This document shows, piece by piece, positions 26,206 through 36,069 of a stretch of DNA of 64,000 bases. The stretch is from the NCBI RefSeq assembly GCF_003985125.1, contig NZ_ML133573.1, forward strand, positions 62,001 through 126,000. Reading direction: 5' to 3'. This DNA is from Rhizobium phaseoli. GTDB taxonomy: Bacteria; Pseudomonadota; Alphaproteobacteria; Rhizobiales; Rhizobiaceae. The position numbers and the translations under genes are program-made. Position 1 is the first letter of the stretch; every line of letters starts with the position of its first letter. Below the pieces are notes generated by a model. That model was not told where the DNA came from and ran no database searches. It worked only from the letters and a program-made list of their open reading frames with translations.

Positions 26206-27123
26206 TTAACGATCCTTCGGGTCGAACGCATCGCGCAGGCCGTCGCCGATGAAGAGCAGGCTGAGCAGCAGGGCCACAAGGAAGCTGGCCGGGAAGATCA
26301 GCAGCCAGGGCATGCTTTCCATGGCGTCGGTTCCCTCGGCGATCAGCGTGCCGAGCGACGTCAGTGGTTCCTGCACGCCGAAGCCGAGATAGGACAGGAA
26401 GCTCTCGGTGGCGATGATTTCAGGCACGGTCAGCGCCGCGAAAATGACCACCGGACCGACGAGGTTCGGAATGATGTGCTTGACGATGATCTTGAACGGC
26501 CGCTGCCCGGAGGCGCGGGCCGCCTCGATGAATTCGCGATGCTTGATCGACAGTGTCTGGCCGCGCACGATGCGGGCCATAGTCAGCCATTCCAGCGCGC
26601 CGATCGCGGCAAAGAGCAGGTAGACGTTGCGGCCGAAGATCACCATCAGCAGGATGACGAAGAGGATATAGGGAAGCGCGTACATGATATCGACGAAGCG
26701 CATCATGATCGCATCCAGCCTGCCGCCGATATAGCCCGAGATCGCGCCGTAAAGCACGCCGATGACGACCGAGACGACGGTTGCCGTCAGTGCGACGGCA
26801 AGCGAGACGCGGGTGCCGTAGAGGACGCGGGCAAGAAGGTCGCGGCCGTTCGGGTCGGTGCCGAAATAATGGCCGGTCTCGATCGACGGCGGGATGCGAA
26901 AGGCGGCCCAGTCCGGATCCTCATAATTGAAGGGTATGAACCAGGGACCGAGGAAGGCGGCGAGGATCAGCAGCGCCAGGACGGCGATCGACAGGACGGC
27001 CGCCTTGTTGCGTCCTAGCCGGCGCAGTGCATCCTTGGTGAGCGAGCGGCCTTCGGGCGCCAGGCCCTCTGCCTGCAATAGCTCCTCGGCGAGCAGCTCG
27101 CGTTTCGCGGGGTTGAGGATCAT
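26206..27123 (-). CDS. oppC: Oligopeptide ABC transporter permease OppC
   Basis: Inner-membrane permease of 305 residues. An N-terminal cytoplasmic segment precedes the first membrane helix (AAVLSIAVLALLILAAFLGPWFIPF). The DPNGRDLLARVLYGTRVSL motif, typical of DppC/OppC, follows, and the EAA loop is EAARASGQRPFKIIVKHIIPN. It overlaps oppB by 4 bases. Confidence 0.92.
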   Translation of the reverse strand: MILNPAKRELLAEELLQAEGLAPEGRSLTKDALRRLGRNKAAVLSIAVLALLILAAFLGPWFIPFNYEDPDWAAFRIPPSIETGHYFGTDPNGRDLLARVLYGTRVSLAVALTATVVSVVIGVLYGAISGYIGGRLDAIMMRFVDIMYALPYILFVILLMVIFGRNVYLLFAAIGALEWLTMARIVRGQTLSIKHREFIEAARASGQRPFKIIVKHIIPNLVGPVVIFAALTVPEIIATESFLSYLGFGVQEPLTSLGTLIAEGTDAMESMPWLLIFPASFLVALLLSLLFIGDGLRDAFDPKDR

Positions 27124-28043
27124 CGGTTTCTCACTTTCGGATCGAGCCAGGCATAGGCGATGTCGACGAGAAGGTTCAGGAACACGATCAGCACCATGTA
27201 GAAGATAACGGTGCCGAGAACCATGCCGTAGTCGCGGTTCAAGGCTGCGTTGACGAAATAGCGGCCGATGCCGGGCAATCCGAAGATGCTTTCGACAACC
27301 AGCGAGCCGGTGAGAAGGTAGCTCGCGGCCGGACCCAGATAGGAAACGACGGGCATCATTGCCGGTTTCAGCGCATGACGCATTACGGTCAGGCGCGGGC
27401 CGATGCCCTTGGCCTTGGCGGTGCGGATGAAGTTCTGATTCATCACCTCGATCATCGAGCCACGGGTGATGCGCGAGATGCGGCCGGCATGCGGCAAGGC
27501 CAGGACGACGATCGGCAGGATCAGGTATTTGATCGAGCCGTCACCCCAGCCGCCGACCGGAAACCAGGCGAGGTGGATGCCGAAAATCAATTGCAGGATC
27601 GGCGCGATCAGGAAGTTCGGCAGCACGACGCCGACCAGGATGAGGGCGCCGAGAATGTAGTCCGGCGCCTTGTTCTGGTAGAGTGCTCCAAGACAGCCGA
27701 CGGCCACGCCGAGGATGATGGCGATCAGGAAGGCGGCCGTACCGATTGTGAAGGTGTAGGGCAGACCGATCATGATCTGCTGGGCGACGGTGAAATCCTC
27801 GCTGGCGAAGGAGGGGCCGAGATCGCCCCGCAGCAAGTCTCCGACATAGAGCAGATACTGTTGGATCAGCGGCTTATCCAGGTTGTAGTGGGCCGCAAGG
27901 TTCTTGAGGATCACCGGCGGCAATGGCCTTTCGCCATCGAACGGACCGCCGGGGGCAAGGCGCAAAACAAAAAACGAGGCTGTCACGGCGATCCACATGA
28001 CGGGGATCGTCGACAGCAGGCGGCGGAGAGCGTATTTGATCAT
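27120..28043 (-). CDS. oppB: Oligopeptide ABC transporter permease OppB
   Basis: Inner-membrane permease of 307 residues with the family's N-terminal helix (LLSTIPVMWIAVTASFFVLRLAPGGPFD) and the EAA loop RTAKAKGIGPRLTVMRHALKPAMMP. The C-terminus ends DPKVRNR, usual for OppB. It is separated from oppA by 48 bases that hold a strong hairpin. Confidence 0.92.
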   Translation of the reverse strand: MIKYALRRLLSTIPVMWIAVTASFFVLRLAPGGPFDGERPLPPVILKNLAAHYNLDKPLIQQYLLYVGDLLRGDLGPSFASEDFTVAQQIMIGLPYTFTIGTAAFLIAIILGVAVGCLGALYQNKAPDYILGALILVGVVLPNFLIAPILQLIFGIHLAWFPVGGWGDGSIKYLILPIVVLALPHAGRISRITRGSMIEVMNQNFIRTAKAKGIGPRLTVMRHALKPAMMPVVSYLGPAASYLLTGSLVVESIFGLPGIGRYFVNAALNRDYGMVLGTVIFYMVLIVFLNLLVDIAYAWLDPKVRNR

Positions 28044-28054
28044 GGTCGTGGGCC

Positions 28055-28083
28055 GGTCCTTCCCGCGAGCGGCGGGAAGGACC
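28055..28083. other. Intercistronic hairpin between oppA and oppB
   Basis: A perfect 12-bp stem (GGTCCTTCCCGC with GCGGGAAGGACC) with a 5-base loop lies 9 bases beyond the oppA stop. On the minus strand no T-tract follows, so it probably stabilises oppA mRNA or attenuates expression of the downstream genes rather than terminating fully. Confidence 0.6.
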
Positions 28084-28091
28084 GTTTTCCC

Positions 28092-29672
28092 TTACTCTTT
28101 CATGGACAGCCAGCGCGTGCGGTGGATGTCCTGGATGTTGTCGACGAAGCCTTCGATCTTCGGTGAGACGACATTCTTCGAGACATAATAATAGATCGGC
28201 AGGGCGGCGGATTCATCAAGCGCCAGCTGCTCGGCCTTCTTGAAGATTTCGGCGCGCTTCTTCAGATCGGTTTCGGCGTTGCCGTCCTTGATCATCTTGT
28301 CATAATCGGGATTGGACCAGCGGCCGTAATTCATCTGCACGCCTGTTACCAGCAGGTTCAGGAAATTGTCCGGATCGTTGTAATCAGCAAGCCAGCCGGC
28401 ACGGCCGATTTCGACCTGACCGCGCTGCATCTGGTCGTAGTGGACCTTCGTTTCGGCATTGACGAGCTCGACATCGACGCCAAGCGGCTTCCACATGGAT
28501 GCGATCGCAACGGCGATGCGCTTGTGGTTGTCGTTGGTGTTGTAGCTCAGGACGGCGTGAAGCGGCTTGTCCGGACCGAAGCCCGCCTCAGTGAGCAGCT
28601 TCTTGGCCTCGGCGACCTTGTCCTTATAGGGCAGGTCCTTCCAGCTGACATAGGCCGGCTCGCCATAGTTCGCAGTGCCCGGCGGTACCCAGGAATAGGC
28701 CGGCAGTTCGCCGGTGCCGAGGATCTGTGGTCCGATCACTTCGCGGTTGATCGCCATCGATAGTGCCTGGCGGACGCGCTTGTCGCTGAAGGGCGGCTTC
28801 TGCGAGTTGACGACATAATAATAGAGGCCGGAGAAGGGGGCGACATGCGCCTGGCCCGGCAGGTTCTTCTTCATCCACTCGTACTGATCGGTCGGGAAAT
28901 CGGTGAGGATATCGAATTCGCCGGCGCGGTAACGCTTCAGCGCGGCTTCCTGATCCTCGAGCACGAAGAACTTGGCGCCGTCGATCTTCAGGTCCTTGGT
29001 GCCGTACCACTGATCGTTCTTGACTGTCGTCACGTGCGAGCCGGGAACCCACTCGACCGGCTTATAGGGGCCGTTGGTGACGATGTTGCCGATCTTGACC
29101 CAGTCCTGACCCTTGGCCTCGACGACGTGTTTGGGCAGCGGATAGGCGGTGTAATGCATCAGCGCATTGAGGAAATAGGGGGTGGGGTTTTCGAGGGTGA
29201 TTTCAAGCGTCTTGTCGTCGATCGCCTTGACGCCGAGCTGGTTGAGGTCGGTGATTTCACCCTTGTTGATCTTTTCGGCGTTCTTGATGGTGAACTGCAG
29301 ATAGGCATAATCGGCGGCGTTCTTCGGGTCGAGGAGGCGCTGGAAGGCGAAGACGAAGTCTCCTGCCGTGACCGGCTGGCCATCGGACCACTTGATGCCA
29401 TCGCGAAGCTTGAAGGTGTAGACCTTGCCATCGGGCGAAATCGTCCAGCTTTCGGCTTGGCCGGGGACGGGATTGTCCTTGGCATCCTCGGTGACGAGGC
29501 CTTCGAAGATGTCGCCGGCGATGCGATTCTCCCAGTCGCCTGAAAGTTTCTGCGGATCGAGTGACTGCGGGTCGCCGCCATTGTGAATGTTGAGCGTCGC
29601 CGCTTGAGCCGAAAACGCCAGCAATGTGCCAAGCATTGCGGAGGCGAGAAATTTTTTCGCGAAATGGTTCAT
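28092..29672 (-). CDS. oppA: Periplasmic oligopeptide-binding protein OppA
   Basis: Solute-binding protein of 526 residues with a signal peptide (MNHFAKKFLASAMLGTLLAFSAQA). SBP family 5 features are LNIHNGGDPQSLDPQKL, IFEGLVTEDAKDNPVPGQAESW, the LRDGIKWSDGQPVTAGDFVFAFQRLLDP block and RRQALSMAIN-like DKRVRQALSMAINREV. It delivers peptides to OppBCDF and is the first gene of that operon. The upstream 283 bases separate it from the divergent alpha-glucosidase; no confident operator was seen there. Confidence 0.92.
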   Translation of the reverse strand: MNHFAKKFLASAMLGTLLAFSAQAATLNIHNGGDPQSLDPQKLSGDWENRIAGDIFEGLVTEDAKDNPVPGQAESWTISPDGKVYTFKLRDGIKWSDGQPVTAGDFVFAFQRLLDPKNAADYAYLQFTIKNAEKINKGEITDLNQLGVKAIDDKTLEITLENPTPYFLNALMHYTAYPLPKHVVEAKGQDWVKIGNIVTNGPYKPVEWVPGSHVTTVKNDQWYGTKDLKIDGAKFFVLEDQEAALKRYRAGEFDILTDFPTDQYEWMKKNLPGQAHVAPFSGLYYYVVNSQKPPFSDKRVRQALSMAINREVIGPQILGTGELPAYSWVPPGTANYGEPAYVSWKDLPYKDKVAEAKKLLTEAGFGPDKPLHAVLSYNTNDNHKRIAVAIASMWKPLGVDVELVNAETKVHYDQMQRGQVEIGRAGWLADYNDPDNFLNLLVTGVQMNYGRWSNPDYDKMIKDGNAETDLKKRAEIFKKAEQLALDESAALPIYYYVSKNVVSPKIEGFVDNIQDIHRTRWLSMKE

Positions 29673-29955
29673 CGTGGGTCCACCTTCCTAGGCTTTGCGC
29701 CTTTATTAGACATTTGTTCCCGGGTTTGACCTCTTACGTGCAGGTCAGTGCGCACCTTATCGCAAAGGCTTTGCGTTGCAACCCCAAATCCGGAGGCTGG
29801 AAAAGGGTTGTGGACAAGCCTATATACGTCTCCCCCTTGTCGGATCGCGACGACACATCGCGACAGTTCCATCACCTCCAGAACGGCCCCACATGTTGTC
29901 TTTTGTTTCGTCCGCTTTAGTGTTGCGGGCGCAAACGAAGCAGGAGATGTGGCCG

Positions 29956-31602
29956 ATGGCATTGCAGGCAGGCGGGAATGCGGATTGGTGGCGTGGCGCG
30001 GTGATCTATCAGGTCTATCCGCGCTCGTTTCAAGACACCAACAGCGATGGCCTCGGCGACCTCAAGGGAATCACCCGCCGGCTGCCGCATATCGCCAGTC
30101 TCGGTGTCGATGCGATCTGGCTCTCGCCCTTCTTCAAGTCGCCGATGGCCGATATGGGCTATGACGTCTCCGATTATTGCGATGTCGACCCGATCTTCGG
30201 GACGCTCGCCGACTTCGACGAGATGATGGCCGAGGCGCACCGGCTCGGCATCAAGGTCGTCATCGACCAGGTGATCTCGCACACATCCGACCGGCATCCC
30301 TGGTTCGTCGAGAGCCGGTCGAGCCGGACCAATCCCAAGGCGGATTGGTATGTCTGGGCCGATCCGAAGCCGGATGGGACGGCGCCGAACAACTGGTTGT
30401 CGATCTTCGGCGGGCCCGGCTGGGAGTGGGACGGCGTGCGCCGGCAATATTACCAGCACAATTTCCTCACCTCGCAGCCGGACCTCAACTTCCATAGCGA
30501 GGCCGTGCAGGATGCGGTACTGGAAACAGTGAAATTCTGGCTCGACCGCGGTGTCGACGGCTTTCGTCTGGATACAGTCAACTATTATTTCTGCGACAAA
30601 CAGCTCAGAAGCAATCCGCCGCACGAGCCCGATGAGGATGACGCCGGTCTCGATGCGCCCGACACCAACCCCTACGGCATGCAGAACCACCTCTACGACA
30701 AGACGCAGCCGGAGAATATCGAATTCCTCAAGCGCTTCCGGTCGCTGCTCGACCGCTACGAGGATCGCACCACCGTCGGCGAAGTCGGCGACGGCGCGCG
30801 ATCGCTGAAGACGGTGGCCGCCTATACGAGCGGCGACGACAAGCTGCATATGTGCTACACGTTCGACTTGCTGGGGCCGGACTTCACCGCCGACCATATC
30901 CGCGGCTGCGTCGATGCTTTCCAGAAGTCGGTGACCGATGGCTGGGTCTGCTGGGCCTTTTCCAACCATGACGTCATGCGCCATGTCAGCCGTTTTGCGC
31001 TGACGGAGGAAGAGCGGCCTGTCATCGCCAAGCTGGCGATTTCCGTGCTTTCGGCGCTGCGCGGCTCGATCTGCCTCTATCAGGGTGAGGAGCTCGGCCT
31101 GCCGGAGGCGGAGCTTGCATTCGAGGATCTGCGCGACCCCTACGGCATCCGCTTCTGGCCGGCCTTCAAAGGCCGCGACGGATGCCGCACGCCAATGCCC
31201 TGGGAAGCCGGCAAGGCGCATGCCGGCTTCACCTCTGCCGAAAAGAGTTGGCTGCCGGTGCCTTATGAGCAGGCGGCCCTTTCCGTCGATACGCAGGAGG
31301 GAAGCGACGGCTCGGTGCTCAATCACTATCGCAGGACGCTCGCCTTCCGAAAAAGCCATCCCGCGCTGATCGACGGCGAGATGACCTTCATCGGCACCCA
31401 TCAGGAGCTGCTCGCCTTCACTCGCAAGAAGGGTGGAGAAAGGTTACTCTTCGTTTTCAACCTGACGCGCGAACCGGCGGAATTCCGCTTGCCTGAGGGC
31501 ATTGTGCTGGGCGAGTCGCTCGAGATGCCGGGCTTTGAAGCGGTGTCAGCTTCGGGGCTGGTGAAGCTTGCCGCGCTGGACGGGTTCTGTGCGCGGATTT
31601 GA
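29956..31602 (+). CDS. Alpha-glucosidase, GH13 family
   Basis: A 548-residue glycoside hydrolase of family 13 that hydrolyses alpha-1,4 or alpha-1,6 glucosidic bonds of small sugars. Conserved regions are WWRGAVIYQVYPRSFQDTN, VVIDQVISHTSD (region I), DGFRLDTVNYYF (region II with catalytic Asp), TVGEVGD (region III with catalytic Glu) and AFSNHDVMRH (region IV). There is no signal peptide from this start, so it is probably cytoplasmic. The ATG at 29956 follows AGGAG by nine bases; an ATG at 29947 is too close to that site. It is adjacent to the peptide operon, not a sugar ABC operon. Confidence 0.88.
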   Translation: MALQAGGNADWWRGAVIYQVYPRSFQDTNSDGLGDLKGITRRLPHIASLGVDAIWLSPFFKSPMADMGYDVSDYCDVDPIFGTLADFDEMMAEAHRLGIKVVIDQVISHTSDRHPWFVESRSSRTNPKADWYVWADPKPDGTAPNNWLSIFGGPGWEWDGVRRQYYQHNFLTSQPDLNFHSEAVQDAVLETVKFWLDRGVDGFRLDTVNYYFCDKQLRSNPPHEPDEDDAGLDAPDTNPYGMQNHLYDKTQPENIEFLKRFRSLLDRYEDRTTVGEVGDGARSLKTVAAYTSGDDKLHMCYTFDLLGPDFTADHIRGCVDAFQKSVTDGWVCWAFSNHDVMRHVSRFALTEEERPVIAKLAISVLSALRGSICLYQGEELGLPEAELAFEDLRDPYGIRFWPAFKGRDGCRTPMPWEAGKAHAGFTSAEKSWLPVPYEQAALSVDTQEGSDGSVLNHYRRTLAFRKSHPALIDGEMTFIGTHQELLAFTRKKGGERLLFVFNLTREPAEFRLPEGIVLGESLEMPGFEAVSASGLVKLAALDGFCARI

Positions 31603-31605
31603 GGA

Positions 31606-31695
31606 TTATTTCAGCAACGTGTCGTAACTCGCATGGGAGCCGATCCAAAGCCAGATGACGTCGTCGCCTGGCGCGGAATTTGCCAAAGATTCCAT
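31606..31695 (-). pseudogene. C-terminal remnant of a RelE/ParE-type toxin
   Basis: On the minus strand this frame encodes a 29-residue tail ending DDVIWLWIGSHASYDTLLK-stop. That matches the C-terminus of RelE/ParE-superfamily toxins as I recall them (WFWIGxHxEYxxLL). The N-terminal two thirds of a toxin and any antitoxin gene are missing. The frame runs out of the end of the adenine deaminase gene, whose stop shares a base with the first in-frame ATG. It is most simply a decayed toxin-antitoxin module. Confidence 0.45.
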
Positions 31696-33392
31696 CACCC
31701 GATCAAAGCGAACTTATCCACGTCGACCATGCCCCGGTCGGATATCTTCAGGTGGGGGATGACGGGCAACGGCAGGAAGGCGAGCTGGAGGAAGGGTTCT
31801 TCCAGCGTCGCGCCGAGCGCGAAGGCGGCCTTGCGCAGATGGTGCAGCGTATCGCGGACCGTCTCGTAAGGTTCGAGGCTCATCAGGCCGGCGATGGGCA
31901 GGGCGATTTCGCCGGTGACCTTGCCGTCCTCCACGACGACGAAGCCGCCCTGGATCTCGCCGAGGCGGTTTGCGGCGCGCGCCATGTCGTCCTCGTCGAC
32001 GCCGACGACGCAGATATTGTGGCTGTCATGGCCGACGGTGGAGGCGATCGCGCCCTTCTTCAGACCGAAGCCCTGGACGAACCCGTTGGCGTGATTGCCG
32101 TTCTTACCGTGGCGTTCGATGACGGCGACCTTGATGATGTCGTTGGCAAGATCGACCGCCGTCTCGTTGCCTTTCACGGGCAGCCGGTAGCGGCGATGTT
32201 CGGTGATGATCTTGCCCGGCATGACGCCGATGACCGATGTCTCGCCCTCCCTGGCCGGCACGCCGAAATGGGCCGCGTTGACCGGTCGGGCCTTGACGCT
32301 GTCGAGGCCGATCGGAGCGATCGGCTTGCGCGTGGAAAAGAGCGCGTCGGTGACGCGGCGACCAGCGGAGAAGACCATTTCGGCGCGGCAACCTTCCAGA
32401 CTGTCGAGAACCACGAGATCGGCGCGCCAGCCCGGCGCCACCAGGCCGCGGTCCCGCAGGCCGAAGGCGCGGGCGGCCGAGATCGAGGCGGCGCGGTAGA
32501 TCGCCAGGGGCTCGACGCCGTTGGCGATCGCCGTGCGGATCATGTGGTCGAGATGACCCTGTTCGGCGATATCGAGCGGATTGCGGTCGTCGGTGCAGAG
32601 CGCGAGATAGGGTGAAAGCCGCTCGCTGATGATGGGGATCAGCGCGGCGAGATCCTTCGACACCGACCCTTCGCGAACGAGGATATGCATGCCCTTGCGG
32701 ATCTTTTCCATCGCTTCTGCCGCACTCGTGCATTCGTGCTCGGTGCGGATGCCGGCTGCGAGGTAACCGTTGAGGGCGTTGCCGGAAAGAAGCGGCGCGT
32801 GGCCGTCGATATGGCCGCCCTGGAAGGCGTCGAGCTTGGCTATGCAGACCGGATCCTTGTGGATCACGCCGGGGAAATTCATAAATTCGGCGAGGCCGAT
32901 GACTTTCGGGTGGTGGCGGAAAGGCAGGAGGCGTTCGATCGGCAGGTCGGCGCCTGCGGTTTCGAGATGGGTCGCCGGCACGCAGGAGGAGAGCTGGACA
33001 CGGATGTCCATAATCGTCTCCAGCGCGGATTCGAGAAAAAATTCGATGCCGGCGGTTCCGAGCACATTGGCAATCTCGTGCGGATCGCAGATCGCCGTGG
33101 TGACGCCATAGGGCAGGACGCAGCGGTCGAATTCATGCGGCGTGACGAGTGAGGATTCGATGTGCAGATGTGTGTCGATGAAGCCGGGAACGACTGTTTG
33201 GCCCGATATGTCGATCTCGGTCTCACCCTTGTAATTGCCTGAAGTCCCGACGATGCGGTCGGCGCCAATGGCAATATCGGAGCGGACGATTTCGCCGGTG
33301 ACGAGATCGAAGAAGCTGCCGCCCTTCAATACGATATCGGCGGGCACGCGGCCCACACCCTGGTCGATGAGACGTTCGAGTCTGCTGGTCAT
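31695..33392 (-). CDS. ade: Adenine deaminase
   Basis: Amidohydrolase of 565 residues converting adenine to hypoxanthine plus ammonia in purine salvage. Features are [15 protein letters not shown] with the metal-binding Hx[29 protein letters not shown], the TDDRNPLDI motif with a metal-ligand Asp, and a C-terminal [13 protein letters not shown] block characteristic of Ade. The ATG at 33392 is chosen because the frame upstream is not conserved in the family. The product hypoxanthine is a substrate for the xanthine dehydrogenase at the left end of the window. Confidence 0.93.
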   Translation of the reverse strand: MTSRLERLIDQGVGRVPADIVLKGGSFFDLVTGEIVRSDIAIGADRIVGTSGNYKGETEIDISGQTVVPGFIDTHLHIESSLVTPHEFDRCVLPYGVTTAICDPHEIANVLGTAGIEFFLESALETIMDIRVQLSSCVPATHLETAGADLPIERLLPFRHHPKVIGLAEFMNFPGVIHKDPVCIAKLDAFQGGHIDGHAPLLSGNALNGYLAAGIRTEHECTSAAEAMEKIRKGMHILVREGSVSKDLAALIPIISERLSPYLALCTDDRNPLDIAEQGHLDHMIRTAIANGVEPLAIYRAASISAARAFGLRDRGLVAPGWRADLVVLDSLEGCRAEMVFSAGRRVTDALFSTRKPIAPIGLDSVKARPVNAAHFGVPAREGETSVIGVMPGKIITEHRRYRLPVKGNETAVDLANDIIKVAVIERHGKNGNHANGFVQGFGLKKGAIASTVGHDSHNICVVGVDEDDMARAANRLGEIQGGFVVVEDGKVTGEIALPIAGLMSLEPYETVRDTLHHLRKAAFALGATLEEPFLQLAFLPLPVIPHLKISDRGMVDVDKFALIG

Positions 33393-33460
33393 GGCACCGC
33401 TCACATTGCAACCGATTCTAAAACTTATAACCGATCTGCCGCGACATGCGATGCCCACAA

Positions 33461-33487
33461 ACGAAACCGGGCGCCGAATGGCGCCCG
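33461..33487 (-). terminator. Terminator after the branched-chain amino acid-binding protein gene
   Basis: CGGGCGCC and GGCGCCCG form an 8-bp stem with a GAAT loop, 23 bases past the stop at 33511. On the minus strand GTTTCGTTTG follows. Confidence 0.7.
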
Positions 33488-33510
33488 ATCGCAGTCTTTC
33501 CTGTCGTGGA

Positions 33511-34614
33511 TTATTCGGCCGCGACGATCTTGCCGCCTTCCCACTTGTAGAGCGAGAAGCTCTGCGAGGTCAGGTCGCCGGTTTCACCGTAAGTGACCTT
33601 GCCGATGGCGGTCGGGATTTCCTTGCCGTCCTTCAGCGCTGCGGCGACGGCTTCGGCATCCTCGGCGCTCCCGGCCTTCTCGATGCCGGCCTTCAGCACT
33701 TCGACGGCGGCATAGGCGTTCAGCGTGAAGGCCTCGGCCGGAATGTTCTTGGCGGCAAGCGCGTCGGCGGCCGTCTTGGAGTCGGGGTTCTTGGTCGCGT
33801 CGGAGGCGTTGGTGAACAGCGTGCCTCCCGCCGCATCCGTGCCGATCGCCCAGAATTCGGTGTTGGAGAGGCCGTCGCCGCCGATGATCGTCGCGTTGGC
33901 GGAGAGGTCATGCAGTTGGCGGGCGAGCAGGCCGCCTTCCGGGTGATAGCCGCCGAAATAGACGATATCGACCTTCTCGGACTTGATCCGGGTGGTGAGC
34001 GCACTGAAATCCTTGTCGCCGGGCGTGATCGCGTCATTGACGACTTCGGTAACGCCGCCGGCGTTCAGTGTCGCCTTGAAGGCGTCGGCGAGACCCTTGC
34101 CGTAAGCGCCCTTGTCGTTGACGATGGCGATGCGCTTGTCCTTGAAGTTCTGCAGCACGTATTTGGCGGCGACTTCCGCCTGCTGGTCGTCGCGACCGCA
34201 GGTGCGCAGCACATTGGTGAGGCCGCGCTTGGTGAGGTCGGGGGCGGTTGCCGTCGGGGTGACCATCAGGACGCCATTTTCAGCCAGAACGTCCGACACC
34301 GGGATTGCGACGCCTGAAGTTACCGGCCCGACGACGAAGCGGATGCCGTCGCCGACGACTTTGTTGGCGGCGGAAACGCCCTGCTTCGGTTCGCCGGCAT
34401 CGTCGGCGAGTTCGAGCACGACCTTCTCGCCGAGAATCCCGCCCTTCTTGTTGATCTCGTCGACGGCGGTCTGAGCGCCGTTCTTTACCTGGTCGCCATA
34501 GGCGGCGACCGGACCGGTCAGCGGCGCGATCAGCCCGATGGTGATATCGGCATGGGCAAGCGGTGCAAAGGCGAGTGACGCGACGAGGGTCGCCGTCAAT
34601 GTCTTGAGGGTCAT
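33511..34614 (-). CDS. Branched-chain amino acid ABC transporter substrate-binding protein (LivJ/LivK-like)
   Basis: Periplasmic binding protein of 367 residues with a signal peptide ([22 protein letters not shown]). Type I Leu/Ile/Val-binding folds are indicated by [36 protein letters not shown] and by [21 protein letters not shown]. Permease and ATPase genes are absent on both sides, so it must share a transporter encoded elsewhere. A hairpin-rich leader precedes it. Ligand identity is inferred only from the family. Confidence 0.88.
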   Translation of the reverse strand: MTLKTLTATLVASLAFAPLAHADITIGLIAPLTGPVAAYGDQVKNGAQTAVDEINKKGGILGEKVVLELADDAGEPKQGVSAANKVVGDGIRFVVGPVTSGVAIPVSDVLAENGVLMVTPTATAPDLTKRGLTNVLRTCGRDDQQAEVAAKYVLQNFKDKRIAIVNDKGAYGKGLADAFKATLNAGGVTEVVNDAITPGDKDFSALTTRIKSEKVDIVYFGGYHPEGGLLARQLHDLSANATIIGGDGLSNTEFWAIGTDAAGGTLFTNASDATKNPDSKTAADALAAKNIPAEAFTLNAYAAVEVLKAGIEKAGSAEDAEAVAAALKDGKEIPTAIGKVTYGETGDLTSQSFSLYKWEGGKIVAAE

Positions 34615-35077
34615 TGTCTGTCTCCTTGGATGGGGTCTTCGACCCGCGATGAGGCGCCGCGCCGGCTTACCCGATCATTCAACGGCCCTCCGGGGCCGTG
34701 CCAAGGACGATCGGTAGCGGCGCGATCAGCGAGCCCGCCGGCCATGTTTGACTCGGGGAGGCTCATGGCCAGATTTCTAGGAATTTTGATGAGATTGCGC
34801 AAGTTCATAACAAATTGAACGGGAGAATACGGTCGATCCGACCGAAGACGCGCCCGATGGGGTCATGTTCTATGTTTTCGAGGATTTTTCGAAAGCGAAG
34901 CCGCGAAAAATCCGCGGTCCTTGTGTCGGACAAAACCATCTCCATAGGGTTGTCTTTAGCTTTCCTATTAACGGTTAGTTTGGCCAATGGCAGTAGGATC
35001 CCACGATACTCAAATACGGCAGCATTGAAAAAGAGACTGCATAAATTACATAGACATATCGGGAAATAGAGATCTGG
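34615..35077. other. Intergenic region between livJ-like gene and HD-GYP gene
   Basis: This 463-base gap separates divergent genes. It contains a perfect 10-bp inverted repeat, GGATTTTTCG at 34882 and CGAAAAATCC ending at 34913, and a smaller hairpin (ACGGCCC/GGGCCGT at 34682-34699) in the leader of the binding-protein gene. An 84-codon TTG-initiated frame (34815-35069) crosses the larger repeat but shows no family feature, so no gene is called. Confidence 0.5.
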
Positions 35078-35992
35078 ATGCTCAAGCGTATCGATGCCGG
35101 TCAGGTGCGTATCGGAATGTTTGTGGAGGCTGTCGAGGGCCTGTGGCAGGATCCGCTTTTGTCCAAGCGCAGATTTCCCCTGCGGCGCGAAGTCGATGCC
35201 GCAAAAATTCGGAAATGCGGTACCGCCAGCGTCGTCATCAACACGAGCAAGGGGCTCGACACCAACGGGCTGCCGGGCCGCGACATCGAGATCGACATCC
35301 AGGCGGCGCGCGAGGCCGTTCAGAAATCCGTGCAGTTGCTGGAAGAGGCCTTCGGGCGGCTGCGCAATGGCGACGGAATCAGCGTCGATCACCTGACGCC
35401 GGTGATATCTTCCGTCTCCAAGTCGATGGATGAGAACCCTTCGGTTTTCCTTAGCGTCACACGCCTGAAATCAAAAGACGAAGTGACCTTCCTGCATTCC
35501 ATTTCGGTGAGCGCGCTGATGATCCTTTTCAGCCGCCATCTCGCACTCGACGAACATACGATCCAGATGCTCGGCACCGCGGGTTTGCTGCACGATGTCG
35601 GCAAACTTGAAATTCCGCTTGAAGTCCTCAACAAGGCAGGACCGCTGGAAAGGGATGAGATCAGCTTGCTCCGGGGCCATCCGGAGAAGGGGCATGCGAT
35701 CCTTTCGCGGCAGGAGGGCATGTCGGAGATCGTTCTCGACGTTTGCCTCAATCATCACGAGCGCATCGATGGCAAAGGCTATCCGCGCAGCTTGTCCGGC
35801 AGCGAGGTGAGCCTTCATTCGCGGATTGCCACGATCTGCGATGTCTATGACGCCATCACTTCGGTGCGGCCGTATAAGGCGCCATGGAGCGCCAGCGAGG
35901 CACTGAAATGGATGCTCGGCACTGAAGGGCATTTCGATCGCCAGCTGCTGAAAAAATTCGCTCTCTGCCTTTCCGTCGCCTCTGTAAGCTGA
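35078..35992 (+). CDS. HD-GYP domain protein (cyclic-di-GMP phosphodiesterase family)
   Basis: A 304-residue protein with an N-terminal DUF3391-like domain (MLKRIDAGQVRIGMFVEAVEGLW) and an HD-GYP domain from about residue 140. The metal-binding HD is in LLHDVGKLEIP, and the GYP motif is present in HHERIDGKGYPRSLSGSEV, so catalytic residues are retained. Such enzymes degrade cyclic di-GMP. The chain ends abruptly after HFDRQLLKKFALCLSVASVS, where relatives normally continue for several tens of residues, so the C-terminus looks shortened. AGATCTGG rather than a strong Shine-Dalgarno precedes the ATG. Confidence 0.85.
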   Translation: MLKRIDAGQVRIGMFVEAVEGLWQDPLLSKRRFPLRREVDAAKIRKCGTASVVINTSKGLDTNGLPGRDIEIDIQAAREAVQKSVQLLEEAFGRLRNGDGISVDHLTPVISSVSKSMDENPSVFLSVTRLKSKDEVTFLHSISVSALMILFSRHLALDEHTIQMLGTAGLLHDVGKLEIPLEVLNKAGPLERDEISLLRGHPEKGHAILSRQEGMSEIVLDVCLNHHERIDGKGYPRSLSGSEVSLHSRIATICDVYDAITSVRPYKAPWSASEALKWMLGTEGHFDRQLLKKFALCLSVASVS

Positions 35993-36014
35993 GCTTCCTG
36001 TCTCTTCAGATGAG

Positions 36015-36048
36015 AAGACCCGCGAGAGCATTGTCCGTCGCGGGTCTT
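36015..36048. terminator. Bidirectional terminator-like hairpin
   Basis: AAGACCCGCGA and TCGCGGGTCTT form an 11-bp perfect stem between the convergent HD-GYP and aminotransferase genes. T-tracts are weak on both sides. Confidence 0.6.
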
Positions 36049-36069
36049 GAGCGGATCTCGGATGCGTCG

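Noticed and set aside
34815..35069. 84-codon frame before the HD-GYP gene
   Set aside because: It begins at TTG without a ribosome site, crosses an inverted repeat and shows no recognisable feature.
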